Positions 1 through 7,687 of a DNA stretch of 33,531 nt are shown here, in pieces. Numbering within the stretch: position 1 is the stretch's first letter; the number at the start of each line of letters is the position of its first letter. The stretch is from Actinomycetota bacterium (GTDB taxonomy: Bacteria > Actinomycetota > Actinomycetes > Nanopelagicales > Nanopelagicaceae), in NCBI GenBank assembly GCA_009927705.1, contig RFMK01000115.1, forward strand, positions 1 through 33,531. The letters are read 5' to 3'. The position numbers and the translations under genes were made by a program. The notes beneath the pieces were generated by a model, which saw only the letters and a program-made list of their open reading frames with translations, was not told the origin of the DNA and searched no databases.

Positions 1-62
1 GGTGTGGCAAGATACGCCGAGTTATTGAGCGTAAGCGCAAAGCCCAATTGTTAGGACAAACC
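1..62. other. 5' flank of rplS, no gene recognised
   Basis: These 62 bases precede the rplS start. One frame is open into rplS without a stop, but its residues resemble nothing I know and the next ATG has a good ribosome binding site, so I read this as leader or as the tail of an upstream gene. Small self-complementary pieces are visible (GGC/GCC around 7-19 and GCG/CGC around 29-38), but they are too short to call a ribosomal-protein leader. Confidence 0.3.
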
Positions 63-569
63 ATGAACGTGCTTGATGCGGTAGATGCCGCCTCCCTCCG
101 TAAGGACCTTCCCAATTTCCGTCCTGGCGATGAACTCAAAGTTCACGTCCGCGTTGTTGAAGGTAACAAGAGCCGTATCCAGGTTTTCCAAGGGCTCGTT
201 ATCGCTCGTCAAGGTTCTGGAATTCGCGAGACTTTCACTGTCCGCAAGATTTCATATGGCGTTGGCGTAGAGAGAATTTTCCCAGTCCACGCTCCAGTTA
301 TTGAGAAGATTGAACTCGTGCGTAAGGGCGAAGTTCGTCGCGCGAAGCTTTACTACCTCCGTGATCTACGAGGTAAGGCGGCGAAGATCCGTGAGCGTCG
401 TGGTGCGGATGATCTCGAGACTGTCTACGCATCTGCTCCTGCAGCCGTCGAAGAAGCACCAGCTCCAGTCGCAGAAGAAGCTCCAGTTGCTCAAGAAGCG
501 GTAGTAGAAGCACCCGTTGAGAGCGCAGAAGCAACTGACACAACCGTGGCTGACGCTGAGAACAAGTAA
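63..569 (+). CDS. rplS: 50S ribosomal protein L19 with acidic C-terminal tail
   Basis: L19 is a large-subunit protein at the interface with the 30S subunit. Residues 1-115 match the family throughout, with the typical opening [19 protein letters not shown], the segment [20 protein letters not shown] and the late [21 protein letters not shown] chose the ATG at 63 over the TTG at 48 because AGGA at 53-56 sits six bases upstream and the family starts there. The protein is 168 residues, whereas L19 is usually about 115. The extra 50 residues or so are an Ala/Glu/Val/Pro-rich acidic tail, probably disordered. lepB follows after 18 bases, the common actinobacterial order. Identification is secure; the role of the tail is unknown. 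Confidence 0.97.
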   Translation: MNVLDAVDAASLRKDLPNFRPGDELKVHVRVVEGNKSRIQVFQGLVIARQGSGIRETFTVRKISYGVGVERIFPVHAPVIEKIELVRKGEVRRAKLYYLRDLRGKAAKIRERRGADDLETVYASAPAAVEEAPAPVAEEAPVAQEAVVEAPVESAEATDTTVADAENK

Positions 570-587
570 TTACTCGAACGACTAACA

Positions 588-1262
588 ATGTCGCGTAAAG
601 CGAAAGGCTCAAACTTTCGCGAACTTCCGATTCTTATCGTATCGGCTCTTGTCCTCTCCATTCTTGTTAAGACATTTCTCGTTCAGTTTTTCTATATTCC
701 CTCTGGCTCCATGGAGAACACTCTTCAAGTAAATGATCGCGTGGGCGTCAACAAACTTGGCGCACTATTCAGTGATATCAAACGTGGAGAAGTTGTCGTC
801 TTCCGCGATCCGGCTAGCTGGTTATCAACACCGTACGATGACAGCAAAGGGATTAGTAAAGTTGTGAAAGATGCGCTGGTTTTTGTTGGCGTCTTACCAG
901 ACCCCGCAAAGCAGTATTTGATCAAGCGCGTTATCGGTGTAAGTGGAGATCGCGTGGTCTGCTGCTCTACTGGCGGAAAATTGGAGGTCAATGGATTGGA
1001 AGTTGACGAGCCCTATATATATGCCGGCAACAAACCTTCTGATTCAACTTTCGATGTAACTGTTCCCAAGGGATTTATCTGGGTTATGGGCGATCACCGT
1101 GGCGCCAGCGCTGACTCGCGTTTCCATACCGATGATCCGAATAAGGGGATGGTCCCACTTGATAAAGTCACGGGACGAGCGCTGTTTGTCATCTGGCCAC
1201 TAAAGAATATGGGCGTTCTTGAGGTTGGAAAGGATCTTTCACAGATCCCAGTAAAGAAATAG
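588..1262 (+). CDS. lepB: Signal peptidase I
   Basis: This membrane-bound serine protease removes signal peptides from secreted proteins on the outer face of the cytoplasmic membrane. The 224-residue product has one N-terminal membrane segment (about residues 13-35), then the box with catalytic Ser41 in PSGSMENTL and the box with general-base Lys113 in YLIKRVIGVSGD. The late MGDHRGASADSRF box completes the family signature. Length fits single-anchor actinobacterial LepB proteins. It lies 18 bases after rplS and 14 bases before rnhB, so it is probably co-transcribed with them. The Shine-Dalgarno match is weak. The secreted nucleotidase at the right end of the window is a plausible substrate. 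Confidence 0.96.
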   Translation: MSRKAKGSNFRELPILIVSALVLSILVKTFLVQFFYIPSGSMENTLQVNDRVGVNKLGALFSDIKRGEVVVFRDPASWLSTPYDDSKGISKVVKDALVFVGVLPDPAKQYLIKRVIGVSGDRVVCCSTGGKLEVNGLEVDEPYIYAGNKPSDSTFDVTVPKGFIWVMGDHRGASADSRFHTDDPNKGMVPLDKVTGRALFVIWPLKNMGVLEVGKDLSQIPVKK

Positions 1263-1276
1263 TTTTTGTTTCAGAG

Positions 1277-1879
1277 ATGATTGAAAACAAGCTCATCACA
1301 GCAGGCATCACGTTGATTGCTGGAGTTGATGAGGCAGGACGAGGTGCTTGTGCTGGTCCACTAGTTGTTGCGGCTGTTATCCTCAACGATCCTCAATCCA
1401 AAGAATTGATAGATGTTCGAGACTCAAAAGAATTATCACCTTCACAAAGAGAAACGCTCTTTGATCTCATCATAAGAAATTCGAAGCATCATGCGATTAT
1501 CGAGATTTCTTCCCACGAGATAGACCGGATTGGACTTCATCGGGCGAATCTTGAAGGAATGCGTCGCGCCATAAGCGCCCTCGGAGAAGAACCACAGTAC
1601 GTATTGACGGATGGTTATGAAATTGAAGGATTAAGTTCACCATCACTTGCGGTGTGGAAGGGCGATCAAGTCGCTATTTCTATTTCTGCTGCTTCGATCC
1701 TCGCAAAAGTTCACCGCGATCGACTGATGCAGGCGCTTGATAAGGATTTTCCTGGATATGGCTTGGCGCTCCACAAGGGTTATGTGACTCGGGCTCACCA
1801 AGAAGCGTTGAAAATGATGGGCGTGTCAGCTATTCACCGACGTTCGTACGCGAATATTGCAGCACTACTCAACAGCTAA
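1277..1879 (+). CDS. rnhB: Ribonuclease HII
   Basis: RNase HII cuts the RNA strand of RNA-DNA hybrids and starts removal of single ribonucleotides misincorporated in DNA. The 200-residue protein carries the metal-binding Asp18-Glu19 in GVDEAGRGACAGP, a further acidic residue Asp112 in LTDGYEI, the DSKELSPSQRE segment and the SAASILAKVHRDRLM helix typical of type II enzymes. It follows lepB by 14 bases with only a weak purine-rich site before the ATG. The lepB-rnhB-yraN-comM-dprA order is common in Actinobacteria. After it comes a 61-base gap that contains the predicted yraN promoter. Confidence 0.96.
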   Translation: MIENKLITAGITLIAGVDEAGRGACAGPLVVAAVILNDPQSKELIDVRDSKELSPSQRETLFDLIIRNSKHHAIIEISSHEIDRIGLHRANLEGMRRAISALGEEPQYVLTDGYEIEGLSSPSLAVWKGDQVAISISAASILAKVHRDRLMQALDKDFPGYGLALHKGYVTRAHQEALKMMGVSAIHRRSYANIAALLNS

Positions 1880-1928
1880 AGTTATTCACAATATTTAATA
1901 GTCAACGATAAATGTCCAACATTTTCTC

Positions 1929-1934
1929 TAATCT
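1929..1934 (+). promoter_or_regulatory. Predicted -10 box of leaderless yraN promoter
   Basis: TAATCT lies exactly six bases before the yraN ATG at 1941, and no Shine-Dalgarno sequence is present (the spacer is CCCGCG). This spacing would place the transcription start on the A of the ATG. No convincing -35 box is seen. It suggests that yraN-comM-dprA can be transcribed separately from the upstream rplS block. Confidence 0.6.
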
Positions 1935-1940
1935 CCCGCG

Positions 1941-2309
1941 ATGGCTTTACATCAGAGAGCATCAGAACTTGGCATTCGCGGCGAGGAATTTACCGTCGCA
2001 TATTTGCAGAAACGTGGCTATCGAATTATCGACCGTAATTGGCGAATTAAAGAAGGCGAGCTCGACATCGTTGCATTCTCGCCTGAGTGCGAAATTGTCT
2101 TTGTGGAAGTTAAGACGCGCAGCAGCGCGACTTTTGGCGAACCACTCGAATCAATTTCAAGCGAGAAACTTCACCGTATCCAACGACTGGCGCTCGCCTG
2201 GCTCGCAACCCACCAACGTTTGGGATCTTCCTACCGTATTGATGTAGCAGGAGTACTTGCAGGTAGATCAGGAGAGCTCTCGATTGATTATCGGAGCAAA
2301 ATCATATGA
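1941..2309 (+). CDS. yraN: YraN/UPF0102 family nuclease-like protein
   Basis: This 122-residue protein belongs to the UPF0102 family, which has an endonuclease-like fold of the Holliday-junction-resolvase type. Its biochemical role is not settled. The recognisable core is LGIRGEEFTVAYLQKRGYRI, then the nuclease-like acidic motif GELDIVAF and VFVEVKTRS (the E-x-K pair), then the C-terminal YRIDVAGV. The ATG at 1941 is supported by the family start and by the promoter-like hexamer six bases upstream. Its TGA overlaps the comM ATG (ATGA, 2306-2309), so the two are translationally coupled. Linkage to comM and dprA fits a role in DNA uptake or repair, but that is only association. Confidence 0.92.
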   Translation: MALHQRASELGIRGEEFTVAYLQKRGYRIIDRNWRIKEGELDIVAFSPECEIVFVEVKTRSSATFGEPLESISSEKLHRIQRLALAWLATHQRLGSSYRIDVAGVLAGRSGELSIDYRSKII

Positions 2310-3823
2310 GCGTTGCCGCAACTCGTGGAATCTCTCTCAATGGCCTGGAAGGCGAAATAATCAATATCGAAGTCGATGTTACGCATGGTTTACCTAGTTA
2401 TCAACTCCTCGGATTACCAGATGCAGCGCTCAATGAAGCCCGAGATCGAATTCGATCAGCAATCGGCAATTCCGGAAAACGTTGGCCACAAACCAAGATC
2501 ACGGTCTCGCTCTCTCCTGCATGGTTACCAAAAAGTGGTTCTGGTTTCGATCTTGCGATAAGTATCGCCATTTTGAGCGCTACGCAGCAAATTTCAGAAC
2601 TCGATTTGAACGAAACTATCTTTATTGGCGAACTTTCCCTTGAGGGATTACTACGACCAGTTCGTGGATTACTACCTATGTTACTTGCAGCCGAAAAACA
2701 TGGAATGCGAAGAGCAGTAGTGCCAGAAGCTAATCTTTCGGAAGCGCAAAGTGTGTCGCGACTTGAAATCATTCCTGCCTCATCTTTGGTCCAAGTCCTT
2801 GCAATCATCTGTGGCGCCGAGATGCCTCGCCAAATCCCGTTAATTACTTATGAAAATGAATCACCCAACTTTGATTTTGCAGAAGTAGCTGGTCAAGAAG
2901 ATGCCAAAAGAGGCTTAGAGATTGCTGCCACAGGTGGACATCACATTTTGATGATGGGACCCCCTGGAACAGGAAAGACAATGTTGGCCGAACGACTTCC
3001 GACGATTTTGCCGCCACTTAATGATGATCAGTTGCGTGATGTTGCAGCGATACATTCGATTGCCGGCACAACACAACTCGCCTCAATACTTCGCAGAACA
3101 CCGCCATTTGTTGCCCCACATCACACAACCACCAGCGCCGGAATGGTTGGTGGTGGTACAAAGATGATTCGGCCCGGTGCGTGTTCACTTTCGCATCACG
3201 GGGTGTTATTCATCGATGAAGCACCGGAATGCGCTCATGGAATCCTTGATGCTTTACGACAGCCGCTGGAATCTGGCTCGATTGAGATCACTCGTGCAGT
3301 CGGCACCACGCGTTTTCCTGCTCGATTCATTCTAGTTCTCGCTGCGAATCCGTGTCCGTGTGGGCGCTTCTCTGGGAAGGGTCGTTCGTGCCAGTGCTCT
3401 TCATTGCAGGTTCGACGTTATTTGAATCGACTCTCCGGTCCATTGCTTGATCGAATTGATGTGAAGTTACGAGTTGATAATCCAACGCGTGCCGAACTAG
3501 CCAGCAATGATCCGCGTGAATCGAGTGAGGAAATGCGTAGGAGAGTGGAAAGCGCTCGAGCTATTGCTCGCGAGAGATTTGCTGGTCTTGGCTTCGAACT
3601 CAACTCAGCAATCCCGTCAGAGTTCTTGCGGAGAAAATTTCGGGCCGACAGTAAAGCCATGAGCATGCTTCACATCTTGATTGAGCGCGAGGAGATTACG
3701 GCTCGTGGATTTCACAAAATCCTTCGTCTTGCATGGACAATCGCAGATCTACGTGGAGTCTCAATCCCTGGAGTTGATGAAGTCGAAGCTGCACTTGCGC
3801 TGCGCACCGAGACGAGTCAATAA
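2306..3823 (+). CDS. comM: ComM/YifB family Mg-chelatase-like AAA+ ATPase
   Basis: ComM is a hexameric AAA+ helicase that promotes branch migration during natural transformation in competent bacteria; outside those species the family is widespread with unproven function. The 505-residue product has the N-terminal Lon-protease-like domain (residues 1-170), a Walker A motif GPPGTGKT near residue 218, a Walker B motif VLFIDEAPE, and the Mg-chelatase-like C-terminal region including CPCGRFSGKGRSCQCSS, a cysteine cluster typical of the family. It overlaps yraN by four bases and its TAA is followed immediately by the dprA ATG, so the three form one transcription unit. Confidence 0.95.
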   Translation: MSVAATRGISLNGLEGEIINIEVDVTHGLPSYQLLGLPDAALNEARDRIRSAIGNSGKRWPQTKITVSLSPAWLPKSGSGFDLAISIAILSATQQISELDLNETIFIGELSLEGLLRPVRGLLPMLLAAEKHGMRRAVVPEANLSEAQSVSRLEIIPASSLVQVLAIICGAEMPRQIPLITYENESPNFDFAEVAGQEDAKRGLEIAATGGHHILMMGPPGTGKTMLAERLPTILPPLNDDQLRDVAAIHSIAGTTQLASILRRTPPFVAPHHTTTSAGMVGGGTKMIRPGACSLSHHGVLFIDEAPECAHGILDALRQPLESGSIEITRAVGTTRFPARFILVLAANPCPCGRFSGKGRSCQCSSLQVRRYLNRLSGPLLDRIDVKLRVDNPTRAELASNDPRESSEEMRRRVESARAIARERFAGLGFELNSAIPSEFLRRKFRADSKAMSMLHILIEREEITARGFHKILRLAWTIADLRGVSIPGVDEVEAALALRTETSQ

Positions 3824-4717
3824 ATGGAAGACATTGCACGCTTACGACTCTTTCAGGCCATTGACGGTGGTTCTCCGTTCTGGACCGAAGAATTTGCGAA
3901 TTACGGCGGCGATGAACTTATCACCAGAATTCTCGCCGGAAAATATGATGCTTCGAAACGCTCATCCGCTCGCATAAAGAGCGAATTACTGAAAAATCAA
4001 CATGATGGTCTGATCGAAGAGATTGGTAGTTCAGGCGCCCGATTCATCACTCCCGCTTCGGAAGAGTGGCCACAAGGACTAAACGATCTCGTTGCCCCGC
4101 CATTTGGATTGATAATTAAAGGATCACCTGTTTTCTCTACAAGTGTTGCCATTGTTGGAACACGGAATCCCACGACTTATGGCGCAAGAATTGCTAGTGA
4201 ATTTGCTTCGGGTTTTGCGGATCGAGATCTAGCGATTATTAGCGGTGGCGCTTACGGAATCGATTCTCATGCGCATCGCGGTTGCATCGCAGCTGAAGGG
4301 AAAACATTTGCGGTTCTCGCATCTGGCGTTAATGTGGAATATCCCGCAGGAAATTCCCGCCTCTTCAAGGAAATCGAAGAATCAGGAGCTCTCATCTCAG
4401 AAGTAATGCCAAATGTTCGTGCCAGACCGGAACGATTCCTGACTCGAAATCGATTGATCGCGGCCATATCAATTGGAACAATCGTGGTGGAAGCGGCGTT
4501 TCGTAGTGGTTCACTTCGCACAGCGCGAGACGCAGCCGAGCTGATGAGAGTTGTGATGGCAGTCCCAGGGCCGGTTACATCTCCCACAAGTGATGGATGT
4601 CATCGCCTGATTGGCGAACGCTGTGCCGAGATCGTTACATCAGTTGCGGATGCCATGGAATTGCTCGCGCCATTGACGGCGAAAAATGCAGGTACTCTTG
4701 GCAGTGATGACACATAA
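3824..4717 (+). CDS. dprA: DNA-processing protein DprA
   Basis: DprA binds incoming single-stranded DNA and loads RecA during transformation. The 297-residue protein shows the Rossmann-like DprA core: VAIVGTRNPTTYG, the ISGGAYGIDSHAH loop, VLASGVNVEYPAGN, and the RNRLIAAISIGTIVVEA segment with the GSLRTA stretch after it. A short winged-helix end appears absent or reduced, because the protein stops soon after the core. It starts directly after the comM stop and its last bases overlap the start of era. With comM it forms the usual competence-related pair, although such pairs are kept in many Actinobacteria where transformation has not been shown. Confidence 0.95.
   Translation: MEDIARLRLFQAIDGGSPFWTEEFANYGGDELITRILAGKYDASKRSSARIKSELLKNQHDGLIEEIGSSGARFITPASEEWPQGLNDLVAPPFGLIIKGSPVFSTSVAIVGTRNPTTYGARIASEFASGFADRDLAIISGGAYGIDSHAHRGCIAAEGKTFAVLASGVNVEYPAGNSRLFKEIEESGALISEVMPNVRARPERFLTRNRLIAAISIGTIVVEAAFRSGSLRTARDAAELMRVVMAVPGPVTSPTSDGCHRLIGERCAEIVTSVADAMELLAPLTAKNAGTLGSDDT
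4693..4698 (+). promoter_or_regulatory. Possible -10 box for era inside dprA
   Basis: TACTCT lies eight bases before the ATG at 4707 and five bases before an in-frame GTG at 4704, inside the end of dprA. The hexamer equals the one predicted for glgM. It could give era its own nearly leaderless transcript, but a chance match is quite possible. Confidence 0.3.
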
Positions 4718-5633
4718 ATCTGCTTTTGTCGCAATCGTCGGAAGACCGAATACCGGAAAATCAACTCTTGTTAACGCGCTTGTCGGTGAAAAAGTAGTTA
4801 TTACATCGCACCACCCAAATACCACCCGTCATGCGATTCGCGGAATCGTCACTCGACCAGGGTTTCAGTTGGTCGTCGTTGATACACCGGGCGTTCATAA
4901 ACCGAAAACTCTTCTTGGTGGCGCATTGAACACCATGGTCAGCGAGAACATGGATTCGGTCGATGCCATTGTTATGTGTATTCCTGCGATCGAAGATATT
5001 GGCGCGGGGGATTTATTCATCGCTAAGGAAATTGCCAAGCATCCACAATCTAAGAAGATTGCGGCGGTGACCATGATTGATATGGCGAAGAAGGCGAATC
5101 TTCCCCAACAACTTATGGCCGCCTCAAAACTAGCAACTGAAGCCGGTTTTCAATGGGATGACATCGTTCCAATCTCAGCCAAGACGGATGATCAAGTTCA
5201 ACTTCTGATTGATCTGCTCGTGAAGTACGCCCCCGACTCACCACCGTTTTATCCATCCGATATGACTTCTGACCAAGAACTCTCTACTCAGATCGCTGAC
5301 CTGATTCGCGAAGCTGCGATTGCGGACGTCTTTGAAGAAGTCCCACATTCAATTGCAGTCATCATCGATGAAATGTCGGAGCGAGAGAAACGAACTCCCG
5401 ACGAACGCCCATTCTTTGATGTTCATGCCTCGATTGTCGTTGAACGCGATAGCCAGAAAGCCATAATCATCGGCAATAAAGGGGAGCGATTGAAGGCTGT
5501 TGGAATAGCTGCACGTCAAGAAATTGAGAAGAAACTTAATGGGAAAATATTCCTAGGATTACATGTGAAAGTGATGCCAAACTGGCAGAGTGATGCGAAG
5601 GCGTTGTCGAAGTTGGGGTTTACCCAGCAATAA
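4707..5633 (+). CDS. era: GTPase Era
   Basis: Era is an essential GTPase that binds the 3' end of 16S rRNA and assists small-subunit assembly. From the ATG at 4707 the product has 308 residues, with G1 GRPNTGKS at 12-19, G3 DTPGVHKPK, G5 SAKTD and a C-terminal KH domain including IIGNKGERLKAVGIAARQ. I prefer 4707 to the ATG at 4686 because Era proteins begin only a few residues before the G domain. The G4 position reads TMID, while most Era proteins have NKxD and many actinobacterial ones TKxD, so the lysine is replaced by methionine. It overlaps dprA by 11 bases and converges on the EamA gene with a 14-base overlap of coding ends. Confidence 0.94.
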   Translation: MTHKSAFVAIVGRPNTGKSTLVNALVGEKVVITSHHPNTTRHAIRGIVTRPGFQLVVVDTPGVHKPKTLLGGALNTMVSENMDSVDAIVMCIPAIEDIGAGDLFIAKEIAKHPQSKKIAAVTMIDMAKKANLPQQLMAASKLATEAGFQWDDIVPISAKTDDQVQLLIDLLVKYAPDSPPFYPSDMTSDQELSTQIADLIREAAIADVFEEVPHSIAVIIDEMSEREKRTPDERPFFDVHASIVVERDSQKAIIIGNKGERLKAVGIAARQEIEKKLNGKIFLGLHVKVMPNWQSDAKALSKLGFTQQ

Positions 5634-6498
5634 CCGGGGCAGCAGGTTTTCTACTCGCAAAGTAGGAGCCGAGGAGCACCAGCGGAAGTCCAATAGCAAT
5701 GGCAAGCGTGATTGATTCATTGAGTAAGAAAATGCCGAGAACGACTGCAACGGCCGTATTGGGATAAACCACAAGTGATGCTCGTGCGGCTCCAATTTCA
5801 TCAAGGACCAAGAAAAAGACCCAGAATGCAAAGGCAGTGCAGATTATTCCAAGTCCGACCGTTGCCAAGATTGCGTTTGTTGTCGGAGTTTGAGCTGGCA
5901 AATGCGTAAGGGCAAATGGGGCAAAGATTATTGTTGAGAGAGCCATCGCTAATCCATTAATTGCAATTCCAGAGGTGTTTGGCGCTTTACGCGTGATCAT
6001 GTTGACGGCATATGCATACGAGATTGCAGCGACAAGTACTTGAATGAGCGCACGTGCATTACCGAAATCGTTGAGCGTTTCAAATCCGACCAAGAAAGCG
6101 ATACCGACAAATCCGATTGCAATTCCAAAAATTCTGGTGCGGTGCGCCGCAGTTGAATCGCCCGTGTGGTGAGCAAAGAGCGTCGCCCAAATCGGGACTG
6201 TTGCGACGAGTAACGCCACTACACCAGAGGAGAGATCCTTCTGGGCATTAGTAATCAACGTCCATGGAATAACCATTTCTAAAATCGCATATAAGGCGAT
6301 GTATTGCCAGTATTGCATGGCCGAACGTAAAGTTTTTTGATGGAGTGCAATCGGGATGAGAACAAGTGCGCCAATGAATAGTCGCGAGAATACGATGACC
6401 GGAGTTGAAAGCTCATCAACAGCAACTTTCATGAATAGATATGGCACGCCCCACAGCACACCTACGAGCGCAAAAAGCGCCCAACCTTTACGTGACAT
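5620..6498 (-). CDS. EamA/DMT family permease
   Basis: This is a 292-residue integral membrane protein of the drug/metabolite transporter superfamily. It has two EamA repeats and about ten membrane segments: the opening ALFALVGVLWGVPYLFMKVA and the repeated pattern with YPNTAVAVVLGIFLLNESIT in the second half. The family exports amino acids, nucleosides or other metabolites, and the substrate cannot be read from sequence. It begins three bases after the glgM stop, so it is probably the second gene of a glgM transcript. TAATCT lies five bases before its ATG, which may be a weak extra promoter. Its last 14 bases overlap the era stop region on the other strand. Confidence 0.88.
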   Translation of the reverse strand: MSRKGWALFALVGVLWGVPYLFMKVAVDELSTPVIVFSRLFIGALVLIPIALHQKTLRSAMQYWQYIALYAILEMVIPWTLITNAQKDLSSGVVALLVATVPIWATLFAHHTGDSTAAHRTRIFGIAIGFVGIAFLVGFETLNDFGNARALIQVLVAAISYAYAVNMITRKAPNTSGIAINGLAMALSTIIFAPFALTHLPAQTPTTNAILATVGLGIICTAFAFWVFFLVLDEIGAARASLVVYPNTAVAVVLGIFLLNESITLAIAIGLPLVLLGSYFASRKPAAPVIAG

Positions 6499-6501
6499 TC
6501 T

Positions 6502-7665
6502 TTAGATTACGCTCCGATAGAGATTAGTTGTTTGAACCGCAACCTTATCCCAACCGAACTCTGCTATCGCTCGTTCGCGCCCGGCTTTTCCATAGCGATG
6601 TGCGAGTGAAGAGTCAGACATCACAGTATTAATCGCTGCGGCAAAGTTTGTTTCAAATATTTCGTGCTGATTTGAAAAGTCAACGAGTAATCCTGTCTCT
6701 CCATCAGCCACAACTTCAGGAATTCCACCAACTCTTGAAGCCACGACCGCTGTCTCACACGCCATAGCTTCCAAATTGACGATACCGAGTGGTTCGTAGA
6801 TCGATGGGCAGAGAAAAGCTTGTGCATGGGTCAGAAGTGATGTGAGTTCCTTGTGGGGCAACATCTCTTTGATCCAATGAATATTGCCGCGCTCTACTGA
6901 AAGTTCAGCGATCAACTGCTCAACTTCGGCTCCAATCGCTGGTTCATCTGGACTTCCAGCCGCAAGTACCAAGGAATAGTCACTCGAGACTTGACGCCAT
7001 GCGCGCAATAAATGCGCCAAACCTTTCTGCCGAGTGATGCGACCGACGAAAAGAGCATAGGGTTTATCAATTCCTAACTTCTCCAGAATGGAGCCATCTT
7101 TCTCTGGCGCGAATTTTGTAGTGTTGATTCCATTGCGGATTGTGTGAACTTTATTTGGGTCAATCTGCGGATACGCGGCAAGAACATCGGCGCGCATTCC
7201 ATCGCTGACTGCGATGATGGCATCAGCGCTCTCATAGGAGATTTTTTCCGCCCAAGACGAAATCTGATATCCACCACCAAGTTGTTCTGCTTTCCATGGC
7301 CTTAATGGTTCAAGCGAATGAGCAGTCACAACGTGAGGAATGTTGTACATCTTGGAAGCAAGGTATCCAGCGAGATTGGCATACCAGGTATGAGAATGGG
7401 CTATATCTACGCTACCTAGGTGGGAAGCAATATCGCTATCGATAAGTAACGCTTGAAGCGCCGGGTTAATTGAGGCTAGATCTCCATGTAATTCATAGTT
7501 GACGGCATCCTCGCGTCGTGGTCCGAAACAATGGACTTTTGTCGCGATATCAGAGATTTCGGCGAGCGCAGTCACAAGGTTACTTACGTGAACTCCCGCT
7601 CCGCCATAAATGTGCGGCGGCCATTCCTTCGTAATCATGCCTACTGTGACCTTCGTATTACTCAC
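6502..7665 (-). CDS. glgM: GT4 glycogen synthase / maltose-1-phosphate synthase
   Basis: The 387-residue GT4 glycosyltransferase matches the actinobacterial GlgA/GlgM group, which joins ADP-glucose to glucose-1-phosphate to make maltose-1-phosphate for the GlgE glucan pathway, and may also extend glycogen. Visible motifs are the N-terminal MITKEWPPHIYGGAGVHVSNL donor loop, AHSHTWYANLAGY, the second-domain LFVGRITRQKGLAHLLRAW, and the donor-binding CPSIYEPLGIVNLEAMACE. The GTG start at 7665 agrees with the family and with a -10 hexamer six bases upstream. Divergent arrangement with glgC, 22 bases apart, matches the arrangement in mycobacteria. Whether it is strictly GlgM or a glycogen synthase cannot be decided here; glgE is not in the window. 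Confidence 0.9.
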   Translation of the reverse strand: MSNTKVTVGMITKEWPPHIYGGAGVHVSNLVTALAEISDIATKVHCFGPRREDAVNYELHGDLASINPALQALLIDSDIASHLGSVDIAHSHTWYANLAGYLASKMYNIPHVVTAHSLEPLRPWKAEQLGGGYQISSWAEKISYESADAIIAVSDGMRADVLAAYPQIDPNKVHTIRNGINTTKFAPEKDGSILEKLGIDKPYALFVGRITRQKGLAHLLRAWRQVSSDYSLVLAAGSPDEPAIGAEVEQLIAELSVERGNIHWIKEMLPHKELTSLLTHAQAFLCPSIYEPLGIVNLEAMACETAVVASRVGGIPEVVADGETGLLVDFSNQHEIFETNFAAAINTVMSDSSLAHRYGKAGRERAIAEFGWDKVAVQTTNLYRSVI

Positions 7666-7671
7666 ACTCCA

Positions 7672-7681
7672 AGAGTATCGT
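7672..7681. promoter_or_regulatory. Bidirectional -10 element between glgM and glgC
   Basis: The ten bases AGAGTATCGT hold two opposing -10 boxes that share the central TA: TATCGT (7676-7681) reading right and TACTCT (7677-7672) reading left. Each box ends exactly six bases before a start codon, ATG at 7688 and GTG at 7665. Both genes would then be leaderless and compete for one RNA polymerase site. GGAG lies only two bases before the glgM GTG, too close to act as a normal ribosome binding site. Confidence 0.7.
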
Positions 7682-7687
7682 TAGGGC

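Noticed and set aside
1912-2247. An open frame of 111 codons over yraN on the same strand
   Set aside because: It overlaps nearly all of yraN, which has clear family motifs, and its own residues match nothing.
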